DNA from: Mycobacterium sp. PS03-16
GTDB lineage: Bacteria > Actinomycetota > Actinomycetes > Mycobacteriales > Mycobacteriaceae
Length of the DNA stretch: 64,000 bases
NCBI RefSeq assembly: GCF_004570325.1
Contig: NZ_SPQO01000007.1
Coordinates: forward strand, 124,001 to 188,000
Direction: 5' to 3'
Under the pieces are notes generated by a model. The model saw only the letters and a list, made by a program, of their open reading frames with translations, was not told where the DNA came from and did not search any database. Shown here piece after piece: positions 35,392 to 44,782 of this stretch (its first letter is position 1; the number at the start of each line of letters is the position of its first letter). A program made the position numbers and the translations under genes.

Positions 35392-37094
35392 ATCGCTCCT
35401 TCGTCGTTGCGGCCCCCACCGGACGGTTTCATCGCCGTATCGGTGGTGCTGCGCCGCCGCCGCAGTCTCGCGGGCACGAAATTCCCATTGTGCAGTATGG
35501 CGACGGTCACGGCGCCGACCCCGACGAGGATGAGGACGGCCTGCAGGGCCGGAGCCCACCGGGTGGCGAATCCGATATCGGACTTCAACCGAATCTGGGT
35601 GTCGAGGTAGGCGGGTTCGAAGAACCCGGTGCGGGCCAGTTCGCGGCCGTCGGGTGCGATCACCGCGCTGATGCCGGTGGTCGCCGGGACCACCACGTAG
35701 CGACCGTGTTCGACCGCGCGCAGCTTGCCGAACGCCAGTTGTTGTTCGCTCATCGCCTCGGTGAACGTGGCGTTGTTGGTCGGCACCGTGAGCACCTGGG
35801 CGCCGGCCAGGACCGATTCGCGGGCGGCCCGGTCGAAGATGACCTCCCAGCAGGTCGTGACGCCCACCGGGACGCCGGCCGCGCGGACGACGCCGGTGCC
35901 GTCGCCGGGGATGAAGTAGCCGGCCCGGTCCGCGTACGGGGACAGCTTGCTGAAGAAGCCGCGCCACGGCAGGTACTCGCCGAACGGCTGCACGATCTGT
36001 TTGTCGTGGCGGTCGGCGGGACCGCTGTCGGGGTTCCACACCAGCACCGTGTTGGTCGACACCGGGTTGTCGCGACTGTAGTCGGGCGCGCGCACCACGG
36101 TGCCGACCAGGATCGGCGCGTCGATGGCGTCGGCGGCCGCGGAGATCTGCGCCGCAGCGTCGGGATTGGCCAGCGGGTCGATGTCGGAGGCGTTCTCCGG
36201 CCACACCACGAACATCGGTTGCGGGGCGCGCCCCGCACGGACGTCGGCGGCCAGCCGCAGCGTCTCGGTGACGTGGTTGTCGAGCACCGCACGGCGCTGG
36301 GCGTTGAACTCCAGGCCCAGCCGCGGCACGTTGCCCTGTACCGCGGCCACCGTGACCGGCTGATCGTCGGACGCGCCCATCGCCGAGTGACGGACCTGCG
36401 GCCAGACCACCGCGGTGCCGAGCAGCACGACGGCCAACCCCACCCCGGGCAACACCACGGCGGGCGGTGCGGGCGCGGTGTGACCATGGCGCCACCACCG
36501 CACGATTTCGGCCACCAGAGCGGTGAGGCAGAAACCGGCCAGCGTCACCGCGAACGACAGCAGCGGTGCCCCGCCCACATGGGCGAGCGCGAGCATCGGG
36601 CTGTCGGTCTGGCTGAACGCGACCACCCCCCAGGGGAATCCGCCGAACGGAATCGTCGACTTCAGCCACTCCTGGGCGGCCCACAGCCCGGCGAACCACA
36701 GCGGCCAGCCCGGCAGCCCGCGGACGGTGACCGCGGCGAGGCCGAACAGGCCCGGGAACAGTGCCTGTACCGCGGCCAGCGCCAGCCAGGGCACCGGTCC
36801 CACCAGCCCGCTGATCCACGGCAGCAGCGGGATGTAGAAGGCCAGCCCGAACAGGAAGCCGTAGCCGAACCCACCGGCTCGGGTGGTGGACGGGCGGGTC
36901 AGCACCCATGCCAGCAGGCCGACGGCGACGAACGCGCAGTACCACCAGTCGAACGGGGGGAAGCTGACACACAGCGCCAGCCCGGCCGCGATCGCGACCG
37001 TGAGCGGGACGACCCGGTCGGCGACCGCCCGGGGGAAGCGCCGGGCCCGGGCCGCCAAGACGTCGGTCCGGCTGCGGTCAGGGGCGTCAACCAT
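35388..37094 (-). CDS. lnt: Apolipoprotein N-acyltransferase
   Basis: Membrane enzyme adding the third acyl chain to lipoproteins; 568 residues. An N-terminal block of about six to seven transmembrane helices (up to about residue 205) is followed by the nitrilase-like domain with catalytic E in V-W-P-E-N, K in [11 protein letters not shown] and C in T-T-C-W-E, and a last helix near 520-545. ATG 37094 overlaps the end of the amidohydrolase gene by 8 bp; GTG 37106 would add four residues. Its substrates include the several lipoproteins encoded in this window. Couples to ppm1. Confidence 0.94.
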   Translation of the reverse strand: MVDAPDRSRTDVLAARARRFPRAVADRVVPLTVAIAAGLALCVSFPPFDWWYCAFVAVGLLAWVLTRPSTTRAGGFGYGFLFGLAFYIPLLPWISGLVGPVPWLALAAVQALFPGLFGLAAVTVRGLPGWPLWFAGLWAAQEWLKSTIPFGGFPWGVVAFSQTDSPMLALAHVGGAPLLSFAVTLAGFCLTALVAEIVRWWRHGHTAPAPPAVVLPGVGLAVVLLGTAVVWPQVRHSAMGASDDQPVTVAAVQGNVPRLGLEFNAQRRAVLDNHVTETLRLAADVRAGRAPQPMFVVWPENASDIDPLANPDAAAQISAAADAIDAPILVGTVVRAPDYSRDNPVSTNTVLVWNPDSGPADRHDKQIVQPFGEYLPWRGFFSKLSPYADRAGYFIPGDGTGVVRAAGVPVGVTTCWEVIFDRAARESVLAGAQVLTVPTNNATFTEAMSEQQLAFGKLRAVEHGRYVVVPATTGISAVIAPDGRELARTGFFEPAYLDTQIRLKSDIGFATRWAPALQAVLILVGVGAVTVAILHNGNFVPARLRRRRSTTDTAMKPSGGGRNDEGAI

Positions 37095-38679
37095 GGACGA
37101 CGACACCCCGGTGCACGGTCTGCCGGCACCGCGGCAGCGCGTCGTCGGGCTCCAGGCGCGGCAGCGCGGGGACGCGTGAGCGCGGATCGGTCGACCACCG
37201 CTGGACGGAGTCGGCCGGGGCGCTGAGGTCGAAGTGCTCGGCGTCCCACACGGCGTACGACGCGGGCGCGCCCGGGACCAGCGTGCCGGTCACACCGTCG
37301 CGCACCCCCCCGGCCCGCCAGGCGCCGCGGGTGGCCGCCGCGAACGCCGCGCGCGGGGAGATGGCGCTGCCCGGGGTGCGGTGCCGCGTCGCCGCGCGCA
37401 CGCTCGACCACGGGTCCATGCCGGTGACCGGGGTGTCGGAGCCGAGCGCGAGGGGCACGCCTCGGGATGCTAACAGCGCGAACGGGTTCAGCCCGGCGGC
37501 GCGGTCCGCCCCGAGGCGCTGGGCGTACATGCCGTCCCGGCCGCCCCACAGCGCGTCGAAGTGCGGTTGCACGCTGGCGATCACGCCCAGCGCGCCGAGC
37601 TGCGCGGCCTGATCGGGGGTGATCATCTCGACGTGTTCGAGCCGGTGTCCGCAGCGGGCCACCGCGGGGGCGCCGAGGTGGTCGGCGACGCGGGTGAGCG
37701 CCGCCACCACGGCGCCGACGGCCGCGTCCCCGATGACGTGGAACCCCGCGGTGATGCCGGCCTCGGTACAGGCCCGCAGGTGCGCGGTGATCGCGTCGAC
37801 GTCGAGGAAGGTGTTGCCGCAGGTGTGCGGCGCGTCTGCGTACGGTTCGCGCAGCCAGGCGGTGCGGGACCCCAGCGCGCCGTCGACGAACAGGTCCCCG
37901 GCCAGTCCGCGGGCGCCGGTGCGGGCGATCAGGTCGCGGGCCTGCCCGGCGTCGGTGACCGCCTCACCCCAGTACCCGACGATCTCCACACCGTGGTCGA
38001 GTCGGCCGATCTCCAGCCAGTCGTCGAGGCCGCCGATCTGCGGGCCTGCGCATTCGTGCACGGCCGCGATGCCGTATGCCGCGGCGGCGTCGAGGGCGGC
38101 GCGGCGGGCCAGCGCGCGCTGATCGGCGGTGAGCTGCGCGCGGGCGGCGTCGCGCACCAGGTGGTGGGCGCCCGCGGTCAGCGGGCGTTCGGGGTGGTAC
38201 CCGTCGGCGCCGGCGAGACCGGCCACCGAGCGGCGCAGGGCACTCGACGCCGCCGCGGAGTGCACGTCGACGCGGGCCAGGTAGACCGCCCGCTGCCCCA
38301 CCGCGGCGTCGAGGTCGGCGGTGGTGGGCACCGCCGGTTCCGGCCAACCGGACTCGTCCCAGCCGTGCCCCCAGATCACGCCCTCGGGATGGGCGCGGGC
38401 GTAGCTGCCGAGCAGCTCGAGGCAGTCGCGCAGCGAGGTGGCGTCGCGCAGGTCCAGCCCGACCAGCGCCAGCCCCGTCGCGGTGAGGTGAACGTGACTG
38501 TCGACGAACGCGGGCGCCACGAAACCTCCGTCGAGGTCGACGATGCGGGCGTCCGGGAACTGCGCGCGTCCGACATCGTCGCTGCCCAGCCAGGCGACGG
38601 TGCCGTCGCGCACGGCCATCGCCGTGGCGTCGGGGTGGGCCGGGCTGTGCACCCGTCCGTTGAGCAGCAGAGTGGTCAC
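37087..38679 (-). CDS. Amidohydrolase family protein (YtcJ-like)
   Basis: Metal-dependent hydrolase of 530 residues with the amidohydrolase TIM barrel: D-S-H-V-H-L near 60 provides two metal ligands, F-H-V-I-G-D-A-A near 310 and H-R-L-E-H-V near 343 supply further ligand or substrate residues, and A-L-G-S-D-T-P-V near 413 contains the conserved catalytic Asp. Substrate unknown; family members hydrolyse N-acyl or imidazolone-type compounds. GTG 38679 lies 9 nt behind TACGCT (38694-38689). First gene before lnt and ppm1 and overlapping lnt, so these three are one operon. Confidence 0.87.
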   Translation of the reverse strand: MTTLLLNGRVHSPAHPDATAMAVRDGTVAWLGSDDVGRAQFPDARIVDLDGGFVAPAFVDSHVHLTATGLALVGLDLRDATSLRDCLELLGSYARAHPEGVIWGHGWDESGWPEPAVPTTADLDAAVGQRAVYLARVDVHSAAASSALRRSVAGLAGADGYHPERPLTAGAHHLVRDAARAQLTADQRALARRAALDAAAAYGIAAVHECAGPQIGGLDDWLEIGRLDHGVEIVGYWGEAVTDAGQARDLIARTGARGLAGDLFVDGALGSRTAWLREPYADAPHTCGNTFLDVDAITAHLRACTEAGITAGFHVIGDAAVGAVVAALTRVADHLGAPAVARCGHRLEHVEMITPDQAAQLGALGVIASVQPHFDALWGGRDGMYAQRLGADRAAGLNPFALLASRGVPLALGSDTPVTGMDPWSSVRAATRHRTPGSAISPRAAFAAATRGAWRAGGVRDGVTGTLVPGAPASYAVWDAEHFDLSAPADSVQRWSTDPRSRVPALPRLEPDDALPRCRQTVHRGVVVHG

Positions 38680-38700
38680 GGACCCGACAGCGTAACCGGG

Positions 38701-39201
38701 TCAGTCGGCCCGGCGTTCCACCGCGTTGGGTGCGGGCGGGGCGCCGGCGTCGTCGGCGACATCGACGACCTCACCGTCGATGTAGGTGCCGCGGTAGGCG
38801 CCGCGCGGCTGCATGGCCGAGGCGCCGGCCACGAACAGCGGCGCACCGCGACCCACGCGACGCGCGGCGAGCGCGGTCACGACGGGTCGGGCGGCGGCCC
38901 GGGTGGGCGGCAGCAGCAGCAGCGCCCCGAGCACCGAACTGGCCAGGCCCGGGACGACGACGAGCACGGTGCCCAGCGCGACCAGCGCGCTGTCGGTGAC
39001 CGCACCCTGCGCGGTGGTGGCCGTCAGCCCGGTCCGCAGCCGGTGCAGCTGGCGTTTGAGCTGTGCGCCGGCGAGCGCGAGGCCGAGCACGAACACCGAG
39101 ACGGCGAGCAGCAGCGTCCACCCCAGCCCGATGGTGGAGACGAGCGCCACGACGACCGCCATCTCGATGACGGCGTAGAGCAGGAACAGCCGCATTGCCA
39201 T
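38701..39201 (-). CDS. fxsA: FxsA family membrane protein
   Basis: Cytoplasmic-membrane protein of 166 residues with the FxsA domain: F-L-L-Y-A-V-I-E-M near 5-13, two N-terminal hydrophobic segments (to about residue 45), a short amphipathic stretch and two more near 75-100. In E. coli FxsA affects phage exclusion; in mycobacteria (Rv2053c by position) the role is unknown. ATG 39201 begins the conserved part. Divergent from the dienelactone hydrolase with 49 bp between. Confidence 0.87.
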   Translation of the reverse strand: MAMRLFLLYAVIEMAVVVALVSTIGLGWTLLLAVSVFVLGLALAGAQLKRQLHRLRTGLTATTAQGAVTDSALVALGTVLVVVPGLASSVLGALLLLPPTRAAARPVVTALAARRVGRGAPLFVAGASAMQPRGAYRGTYIDGEVVDVADDAGAPPAPNAVERRAD

Positions 39202-39250
39202 GACCGTCGAACGTACCGCGCCGCCGGGAGGTTCCGTAGATTCGGCAATC

Positions 39251-39961
39251 GTGACGCACACCGTGGAGACCGTTCGCGTACAGACCGCCGACGGGCCGAT
39301 CGACGCCTGGCTGGGTGTGCCCGCCGGCGACGGTCCGTGGCCGGGTGTGGTGGTGGTGCACGATGCGATCGGCTACGGGCCCGACATCGCGGCGACCGCG
39401 GCGCGCGTCGCGGCGGCGGGTTACCTGACCATCACCCCGAACCTGTTCTCCCGCGGCGGCCGCATCCGCTGCGTGAAGCGGGTGTTCAGTGAGGCCGTGC
39501 GCGGGCAGGGCCGGGCTTTCGACGACGTGCTGGCCGCCCGCGACCACTTGCGGGAGATGCCGCAGTGCACGGGGGCGATCGCGATCGCCGGTTTCTGCAT
39601 GGGGGGGCAGTTCGCGCTGTTGCTCGGCCCCGGCAATTTCGGGGCGGCGGCGCCGTTCTACGGCACTCCCCTGCCCAAGAGTGTCACCGACACGCTCGAC
39701 CCGTCGTGCCCGGTGGTGGCGAGTTTCGGCCGCCGGGATCCGATGGGGGTCGGCGCCCCCGCCACGCTGCGCGCGGCCGTCGCCGCCAAGGGCGTGGCCG
39801 CGGACATCAAGGTGTATCCGCGCGCCGGGCACAGCTTCGCCAATCAGCTTCCCGCCCAGGGATTTGCGCGCATCATCGGCTTCAACTACGACGCGGAGGC
39901 CACCGACGACGCGTGGCGGCGGGTGTTCGCGTTCTTCGCCGAACACCTGCCGACGTCGTGA
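39251..39961 (+). CDS. Dienelactone hydrolase family protein
   Basis: Alpha/beta hydrolase of 236 residues with a Cys-Asp-His triad typical of dienelactone hydrolases: C in G-F-C-M-G-G near 116, Asp in F-G-R-R-D-P near 160 and His in A-G-H-S-F near 194. It probably hydrolyses a cyclic ester or a related metabolite in the cytosol. GTG 39251 is taken as start because TAGATT (39237-39242) ends 8 nt upstream, a leaderless arrangement; an ATG at 39200 overlaps the promoter and fxsA start. Corresponds in position to Rv2054c or a neighbour. Confidence 0.87.
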   Translation: MTHTVETVRVQTADGPIDAWLGVPAGDGPWPGVVVVHDAIGYGPDIAATAARVAAAGYLTITPNLFSRGGRIRCVKRVFSEAVRGQGRAFDDVLAARDHLREMPQCTGAIAIAGFCMGGQFALLLGPGNFGAAAPFYGTPLPKSVTDTLDPSCPVVASFGRRDPMGVGAPATLRAAVAAKGVAADIKVYPRAGHSFANQLPAQGFARIIGFNYDAEATDDAWRRVFAFFAEHLPTS

Positions 39962-39964
39962 CGG

Positions 39965-40357
39965 TCAGGCCGTCGCGGGGGTGATCTCCAAGCCGATGTG
40001 GACCTTGTCGATGCCGCCGCGGATGAGGCTGTGCGGGACGAACCACCAGGCGTGCCACCAGTACCGGCGCACCACGGCGTCATAAACGGCGCGGGTCTCG
40101 TCCTTCGGCAGCACCCGGGCCTGCGCATCGACGGGTCCGCCTTTCGGCTTGCCCAGCGCGGTGCAGCGCTGGATGGTCACCCGCGGGGTGTTGCGGATCC
40201 GCTTGACCTTCCAGGATCCGTCGTCGGTGATGACGACCAGCCGGTGACCGTCGCGGGCGGCCCAGATCGCGGTGGGCTTGGGTTTGCCGTCCTTGGTGAA
40301 CGTGGTCAGCAGGAGGTACTTGGCGTCGGCGACATCGTCGAAGCGGTCGGCCATCAT
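39965..40357 (-). CDS. PPOX-class F420-dependent family oxidoreductase (Rv2061c type), copy 2
   Basis: Split beta-barrel flavin/F420-binding protein, 130 residues: Y-L-L-L-T-T-F-T-K-D-G-K-P near 13, S-W-K-V-K-R-I-R-N-T-P-R-V-T near 47, and a C-terminal aromatic patch (Y-W-W-H-A-W-W). Probably uses coenzyme F420 or flavin to reduce an unknown substrate. The start overlaps the preceding paralogue stop as ATGA. The first 75 residues are very close to copy 1, but the C-terminal third differs, so substrate preference may differ. Confidence 0.85.
   Translation of the reverse strand: MMADRFDDVADAKYLLLTTFTKDGKPKPTAIWAARDGHRLVVITDDGSWKVKRIRNTPRVTIQRCTALGKPKGGPVDAQARVLPKDETRAVYDAVVRRYWWHAWWFVPHSLIRGGIDKVHIGLEITPATA
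40172..40216. repeat. 45-bp exact direct repeat (copy A) within PPOX copy 2
   Basis: The same 45 bases recur at 40552-40596, 380 bp away, inside PPOX copy 1. They encode the S-W-K-V-K-R-I-R-N core. The perfect identity at DNA level, including silent positions, points to recent duplication or gene conversion between the paralogues. Confidence 0.85.
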
Positions 40358-40734
40358 GCGGCCTTGAGTTCCAGGCCGACATTGTTCTTCATGCCGCCGC
40401 GCAGTTTCGAGAAGAAGTTGAACGTCTTGCCGACGACGCCGTAGCGCGCGGCGATCGCGTCGTACACCTCGGCGGTGCGCGATTTGTCGAGGATGGTGGC
40501 GACCGCCTCGGCGGGTTCGCTCTGCGGGGCGCCGCGCCGGTCGCATTTGGCGATGGTCACCCGCGGGGTGTTGCGGATCCGCTTGACCTTCCAGGACTTC
40601 TCCTGCGTGATGACCAGTAGACCGTCGCCTGCGGGGGCGGCCCACACGGCGGTGGGCTTGGGCCTACCGTCCTTGGTGAACGTGGTCAGCAGGACGTACT
40701 CCGAACCGGCGATCTCAGCAAAAGTGGGGGCCAT
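40354..40734 (-). CDS. PPOX-class F420-dependent family oxidoreductase (Rv2061c type), copy 1
   Basis: A 126-residue split beta-barrel protein with the same motifs as copy 2 (Y-V-L-L-T-T-F-T-K-D-G-R-P; S-W-K-V-K-R-I-R-N-T-P-R-V-T) and a C-terminus G-K-T-F-N-F-F-S-K-L-R-G-G-M. This one is closer to the usual family form. ATG 40734 lies 6 nt behind TAGGTT (40746-40741), so leaderless. Upstream member of the tandem pair, translationally coupled to copy 2. Confidence 0.87.
   Translation of the reverse strand: MAPTFAEIAGSEYVLLTTFTKDGRPKPTAVWAAPAGDGLLVITQEKSWKVKRIRNTPRVTIAKCDRRGAPQSEPAEAVATILDKSRTAEVYDAIAARYGVVGKTFNFFSKLRGGMKNNVGLELKAA
40552..40596. repeat. 45-bp exact direct repeat (copy B) within PPOX copy 1
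   Basis: Partner of 40172-40216; see that entry. Confidence 0.85.
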
Positions 40735-40788
40735 GGGTTAAACCTAGCCGCCGGCCGCCCCCACGACCGGCGGCCAGGCACCCCTCGA

Positions 40789-40893
40789 TCAGGAGTGGCC
40801 GCCCCAGCGGTCGTACCAGGACTGCGAGTAGGGCAGTCCCAGCATGGACACCAGCACGGCCAACGCCGCGACCATGGCGAGCAATGCGAACAC
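40789..40893 (-). CDS. 34-residue single-helix membrane peptide
   Basis: A very small gene: a GTG start with a strong Shine-Dalgarno (AAGGGAG, 7 nt upstream). It encodes a hydrophobic helix (residues 2-20, F-A-L-L-A-M-V-A-A-L-A then S-M-L-G-L) followed by a conserved-looking polar tail ending S-W-Y-D-R-W-G-G-H-S and TGA at 40791-40789. The base composition and the near-perfect ribosome-binding site argue for real translation. Function unknown; similar tiny proteins are annotated in other mycobacteria. A promoter candidate TACGTT (40954-40949) and a 14-bp palindrome (40918-40931) lie upstream. Confidence 0.65.
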   Translation of the reverse strand: MFALLAMVAALAVLVSMLGLPYSQSWYDRWGGHS

Positions 40894-40917
40894 GGTGTGC
40901 TCCCTTCACGTTTCTCT

Positions 40918-40931
40918 CACCGGTACCGGTG
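40918..40931. promoter_or_regulatory. 14-bp perfect palindrome in the leader of the 34-residue peptide gene
   Basis: CACCGGTACCGGTG is self-complementary and is followed by a further GGTACCGG copy. It lies between the -10 candidate at 40954-40949 and the start at 40893, so it could be an operator or a leader hairpin. No known regulator matches. Confidence 0.4.
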
Positions 40932-41055
40932 GTACCGGCTTCACAGGGAACGTACGACGCGCAGAAGACGCATGGGGCATTCTGTGTGGCACGGATCACT
41001 AGGCGCCTCGACGTGACGGATGTCACAGCGACGCGCGAAAGGCCCGATCAGGGAC

Positions 41056-42042
41056 CTACGCGGCGGTGATGAAGCCTCGGGCCACCATCCAGTCGCGGGC
41101 GACGATGCTGGGATCGCGGCCCTCCACGTCGACCTGCTTGTTCAGTTCCATGATCACCTCGTTGGTGAGCGCAGCGGTCACGGGCGCGGTCACCTCCTCG
41201 ATCTCGGGGTGGGCGGCGAAGAAATCGCGCTTCATGGTGACCGAGGGGTTGTAGTGGGCGAAGAACTGCTTGTCGTCTTCGAGCACGATCAGGTCGAGCG
41301 CCGAGATCCGGCCGTCGGTGGTGAACACCTCGCCGAAGTCGCACTGCCGCGCATCGGCGGTGGCCTGGTAGATGATGCCGACCTGCAGGATCGGCGTCTG
41401 CGCCCGCCCCGGGTCGAAACCGTAGGCGGCTGCCATGCCCGGGAAGCCGTCCTGGCGGGCCCGGAACTCGGTGTCCACGCACGTCTTCGCCGCGGCCGGG
41501 TTCGTCTGCACCAACTCGGCGTACTGCGACAGCGTGCGCACCCCGGTGCGGTCCACCACGGCGCGGCTGGCGGCCAGGCCGTAGGTGTCGTCCATCGGCG
41601 CCGGCTCGAGCCACACCATGTCGTTGCGCTCGAGATCCTCGTCGCGCACGGCTTCGTACTGGGCGCGACTGTCGGGGATCGGCTTCTCGTGGCCGAGGTA
41701 GTTGATCCACGCGTTGCCGGTGAATTCGTAGGCCACGTCGACCTGACCCGACAGCTGCGCCTCGCGCGTACTGCGCGACCCCACGATGCCGGTGAGGTCA
41801 CGGACGTCCGCGCCTGCGGCGGCGAGGGTGAATTCCAGGATGTAGCCGAGGATGACCTGCTCGGTGTACTCCTTGGAGCCCACCGTGATCGGCACGCCCT
41901 CCAGCCCCTCGGTCGGCGTGACCGAGCCCGGCCCGACCTTGAGCGGCACGGTGCTGCCCGAGCCGAGCCCACATCCGGTGGCGGTGAGCAGTGCGGTCAG
42001 CACGATCGCGCTCAGGTTCCGAATCGTGCTGCGGCTTTTCAT
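41056..42042 (-). CDS. Osmoprotectant (glycine betaine/choline-type) ABC transporter substrate-binding lipoprotein
   Basis: Exported receptor of 328 residues, OpuAC/ProX-like fold. The signal peptide begins M-K-S-R-S-T-I-R-N-L and ends in lipobox T-A-T-G-C (Cys 24). Conserved binding-region stretches V-G-S-K-E-Y-T-E-Q near 54 and E-F-T-G-N-A-W-I-N-Y-L-G near 106 are typical of OpuCC/OsmF receptors. ATG 42042 overlaps the permease stop (ATGA). Last gene of the operon. Ligand could be betaine, choline, carnitine or ergothioneine-like compounds; not decidable here. Confidence 0.9.
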   Translation of the reverse strand: MKSRSTIRNLSAIVLTALLTATGCGLGSGSTVPLKVGPGSVTPTEGLEGVPITVGSKEYTEQVILGYILEFTLAAAGADVRDLTGIVGSRSTREAQLSGQVDVAYEFTGNAWINYLGHEKPIPDSRAQYEAVRDEDLERNDMVWLEPAPMDDTYGLAASRAVVDRTGVRTLSQYAELVQTNPAAAKTCVDTEFRARQDGFPGMAAAYGFDPGRAQTPILQVGIIYQATADARQCDFGEVFTTDGRISALDLIVLEDDKQFFAHYNPSVTMKRDFFAAHPEIEEVTAPVTAALTNEVIMELNKQVDVEGRDPSIVARDWMVARGFITAA

Positions 42043-42818
42043 CGCAAGCCCTTCGGGTTGAGGAAGTGCTCGGCCAGTCCGCCCATCCAGTCGACCAGCA
42101 GGGCCAGGCACACCGCCAGCACGCTGCCCAGGATCAGGGTGACGTCGTCCTGCAGCTTGTAACCGGTGTCGATCAGGATGCCCAACCCCCCGGCGTTGAC
42201 CAGGAACGACAGTGTGGCGGTGCCGACGGCCAGCACCAGCGAGGTGCGCAGGCCGGCCAGGATGTAGGGCACCGCCAGCGGCAGCTCGACGCGCATCAGC
42301 AGCCCGGCCCGCGACATGCCCTGTCCCAGACCGGCGTCGATCATCGACCGGTCGACCTGGTCGAGCCCGAGGATCGTGCTGGCCAGCACCGGCAGCAGCG
42401 AGTACAGCGCGATCGGCAGCACCCCGATCCAGAAGCCGGTGCGCGCGGTGATCAGGAACAGCAGCACCAGCAGACCGATGGCCGGTGCGGCCTGGCCGAC
42501 GTTGGCCACGCCGATGAACAACGGCCGCAACGCTTTCGCGCCGGGCCGGGTGACCAGCACGCCGAGCGGCACCCCGACGACCAACACGATTCCGGTCACC
42601 GCGGCAGTGATCAGCAGATGCTCCCAGATCAGCGTCGCCACGTTGGCGACGTTGATGTTCTCCTGCTGCGTGGCGGTCAGGTCGCGGTCGAACGCCCAGT
42701 ACAGCACCGCCGCGGCCACCACGAGCGTCAGCGCGGGCTGGATCAGCAGGCGCAGCCGTTCTGCAGAGACGGCGCCGGCTCCTGCGGCCTTCCCGGGCCG
42801 CTCGGCGACGGTACTCAC
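42039..42818 (-). CDS. Osmoprotectant ABC transporter permease (OpuCB/ProW type)
   Basis: Inner-membrane permease of 259 residues with about six helices, binding-protein-dependent transport domain roughly 65-245, and the ATPase-contacting loop D-A-G-L-G-Q-G-M-S-R. Overlaps the ATPase stop and the binding-protein start by 4 bp each. An N-terminal 20-residue Ala/Gly-rich cytoplasmic extension precedes the first helix. Forms the channel with the permease at 43987-44634. Confidence 0.9.
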   Translation of the reverse strand: MSTVAERPGKAAGAGAVSAERLRLLIQPALTLVVAAAVLYWAFDRDLTATQQENINVANVATLIWEHLLITAAVTGIVLVVGVPLGVLVTRPGAKALRPLFIGVANVGQAAPAIGLLVLLFLITARTGFWIGVLPIALYSLLPVLASTILGLDQVDRSMIDAGLGQGMSRAGLLMRVELPLAVPYILAGLRTSLVLAVGTATLSFLVNAGGLGILIDTGYKLQDDVTLILGSVLAVCLALLVDWMGGLAEHFLNPKGLR

Positions 42819-43990
42819 GCGCTCGACGTCTCCGCCTCGGCGCGCAGCCGGGTGATCGTGTCGATCAGCGTGTCGAGGGTGACGACGCCGACGTACCGGC
42901 CGCCCGGCCCGCTGACCACCGCCGAGGCGTGCTGCTCGGCGAGGATCGCCTCCAGCGCATCCTCCAGGGTCGAATGCGTGCTCACCGTGTCGAGGTCCTC
43001 GGCGGCGTCGGCCAGTGTGGCGGCGTGGCGCAGCCGCGACTCACGCACCCACTTGATCGGGCGTTCGCGCCGGTCCAGCACCACGGCCCAGTCGAATTCG
43101 CTGCCCGACAACGCGTTCCGTACCTGGTCGAGGGAATCGTCGATGCGCACCGCCAGATGCGGCCGCAGGTCGACGTCCTTGATCCGCATCAGCCCGAGCT
43201 GGCGCAGCGAGGCGCCGGACCCGACGAAGCCGGCCACCGTGTCGTCGGCCGGGCTGGCCAGGATGTTCTGCGGAGTGTCGTACTGCAGGAGTTTGGACCG
43301 CGGGCCGAGCACGGCGATGCGGTCGCCCAGTTTGACCGCCTCGCCGAAGTCGTGGGTGACGAAGACGATGGTCTTGCGCAGGTCGTTCTGCAGGTTGAGC
43401 AGTTCGTCCTGCAGCGAGCTGCGGGTGATCGGGTCGACGGCGCCGAACGGCTCGTCCATCAGCAGCACCGGTGGGTCCGCGGCCAGGGCGCGGGCCACCC
43501 CGACGCGTTGCTGCTGGCCACCGGAGAGCTGACGCGGGTAGCGGTCGGCGTACTGGCCGGGGTCGAGGCCGACGAGGTCGAGCAGTTCGTCGACCCGCGC
43601 GTCGATGCGCTTGCGGTCCCAGCGCAACAGCCCGGGTACCAGGCCGACGTTCTGCCGGATCGTCATGTGCGGGAACAGGCCGGCCTGCTGGATGGAGTAG
43701 CCGATCTTGCGGCGCAGTTCGGTCGGCTTGATCGACAGCGCATCCTGGTCGCCGATACGGATGCTGCCCGACGTCGGCTCGGAGAGCCGGTTGATCATCC
43801 GCATCATCGTCGTCTTGCCGCATCCCGACGGGCCGACGAACACCACGATCTCCCCGGCCGGGATGTCCAGTGAGGCGTCGTCGACGGCGGGTTCGGTGGC
43901 GCCGGGATAGATCTTCGACACGTGGTCGAGCTCGATGCGCACCCCCGAGGGCGTCCCCGCCGTGGTGTCCGCTGCCGTCGTCGTGGTCAT
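42815..43990 (-). CDS. Osmoprotectant ABC transporter ATP-binding protein with CBS domains (OpuCA type)
   Basis: ATPase of 391 residues. Walker A G-P-S-G-C-G-K-T near 53, signature L-S-G-G-Q-Q-Q-R near 157, Walker B L-L-M-D-E-P near 180. After the ATPase domain (to about 245) come two CBS motifs (about 270-390; S-E-F-D-W-A-V-V-L-D-R-R and A-S-A-V-V-S-G-P-G-G-R-Y-V-G-V-V), the osmosensing module of OpuA/OpuC ATPases. Start ATG 43990 overlaps the upstream permease stop. The CBS pair suggests gating by ionic strength or a nucleotide, as known for OpuA. Confidence 0.92.
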   Translation of the reverse strand: MTTTTAADTTAGTPSGVRIELDHVSKIYPGATEPAVDDASLDIPAGEIVVFVGPSGCGKTTMMRMINRLSEPTSGSIRIGDQDALSIKPTELRRKIGYSIQQAGLFPHMTIRQNVGLVPGLLRWDRKRIDARVDELLDLVGLDPGQYADRYPRQLSGGQQQRVGVARALAADPPVLLMDEPFGAVDPITRSSLQDELLNLQNDLRKTIVFVTHDFGEAVKLGDRIAVLGPRSKLLQYDTPQNILASPADDTVAGFVGSGASLRQLGLMRIKDVDLRPHLAVRIDDSLDQVRNALSGSEFDWAVVLDRRERPIKWVRESRLRHAATLADAAEDLDTVSTHSTLEDALEAILAEQHASAVVSGPGGRYVGVVTLDTLIDTITRLRAEAETSSA

Positions 43991-44634
43991 CGGATGCCTT
44001 TCGATGTGGTGAGCCGCCCGATCAACACGAGCACGGCGTCGAGCGCCAGCGCAAGGATCACGATGAGCAGCGTCCCGGTCACGGCCATGGGCACGGCGGT
44101 CGGGCTGCCGACCCGGGCCAGTCCGGCGAAGATCAGGTTGCCCAGGCCCGGACCCTTGACGTAGGCGGCGATGGCCAGCACGCCCATCGCCATCTGGGTG
44201 CTGATCCGCATGGCGGACAGGATCGACGGCCACACCAGCCGCAGTTCGATGCGGCCGAGGGTGGCCATCCGACCCATACCGATGCCGCGGGCGGCGTCGG
44301 TGAGCGCGGGGTCAACGGCGTTGAGCCCCACGACGGTGTTGCGGATGATCGGCAGTAGCGAGTACAGCACCAGCGCCGCGACGGACGGGATGACGCCCAG
44401 CCCGAACAGCGGGATCAGGAGGCCGAGCAGGGCGAACGCCGGCACCGTGAGGATCACGCTGGAACCCGCGGTGGCGAGGTTGGCCGCGGCCGCGCTGCGA
44501 TAGGTCAGCACGCCGATGGCCACGCCGATCACGGTGGCGATCAGCACACTCTGCACCACCGCGCTGACGTGCTGGTACGAGTCGAACATCAACTGATCCC
44601 GGTGGGTGCTGAGGTAGTCCCACAGCTCCTGCAC
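43987..44634 (-). CDS. Osmoprotectant ABC transporter permease (OpuCD type)
   Basis: Inner-membrane permease of 215 residues with five to six helices and the conserved T-D-A-A-R-G-I-G-M loop. It is the first gene of the four-gene operon. GTG 44634 is chosen because GGAGG lies 5 nt upstream; in-frame codons farther upstream extend into the divergent dioxygenase gene and are not coding. All four operon genes overlap by 4 bp. It pairs with the permease at 42039-42818. Confidence 0.87.
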   Translation of the reverse strand: MQELWDYLSTHRDQLMFDSYQHVSAVVQSVLIATVIGVAIGVLTYRSAAAANLATAGSSVILTVPAFALLGLLIPLFGLGVIPSVAALVLYSLLPIIRNTVVGLNAVDPALTDAARGIGMGRMATLGRIELRLVWPSILSAMRISTQMAMGVLAIAAYVKGPGLGNLIFAGLARVGSPTAVPMAVTGTLLIVILALALDAVLVLIGRLTTSKGIR

Positions 44635-44782
44635 GACCACCTCCGTGAGACTTCGTCGACCGCTGCCGCATTTGCCGGTACCCGAACAGCAGGAAAACGA
44701 AACGGCGACGGGCCCGCGCCGGTTGCGATCGCGGTGAGTACAACGGTCGCGCGGCAGCGCCGTAGCGCCGACGCTGGCCTGC

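Noticed and set aside
34621..36972. 783-codon frame that could be read as a fused Lnt-Ppm1
   Set aside because: The part upstream of ATG 35391 is in the wrong frame for Lnt and has nonsense composition. The real genes are separate with an ATGA overlap.
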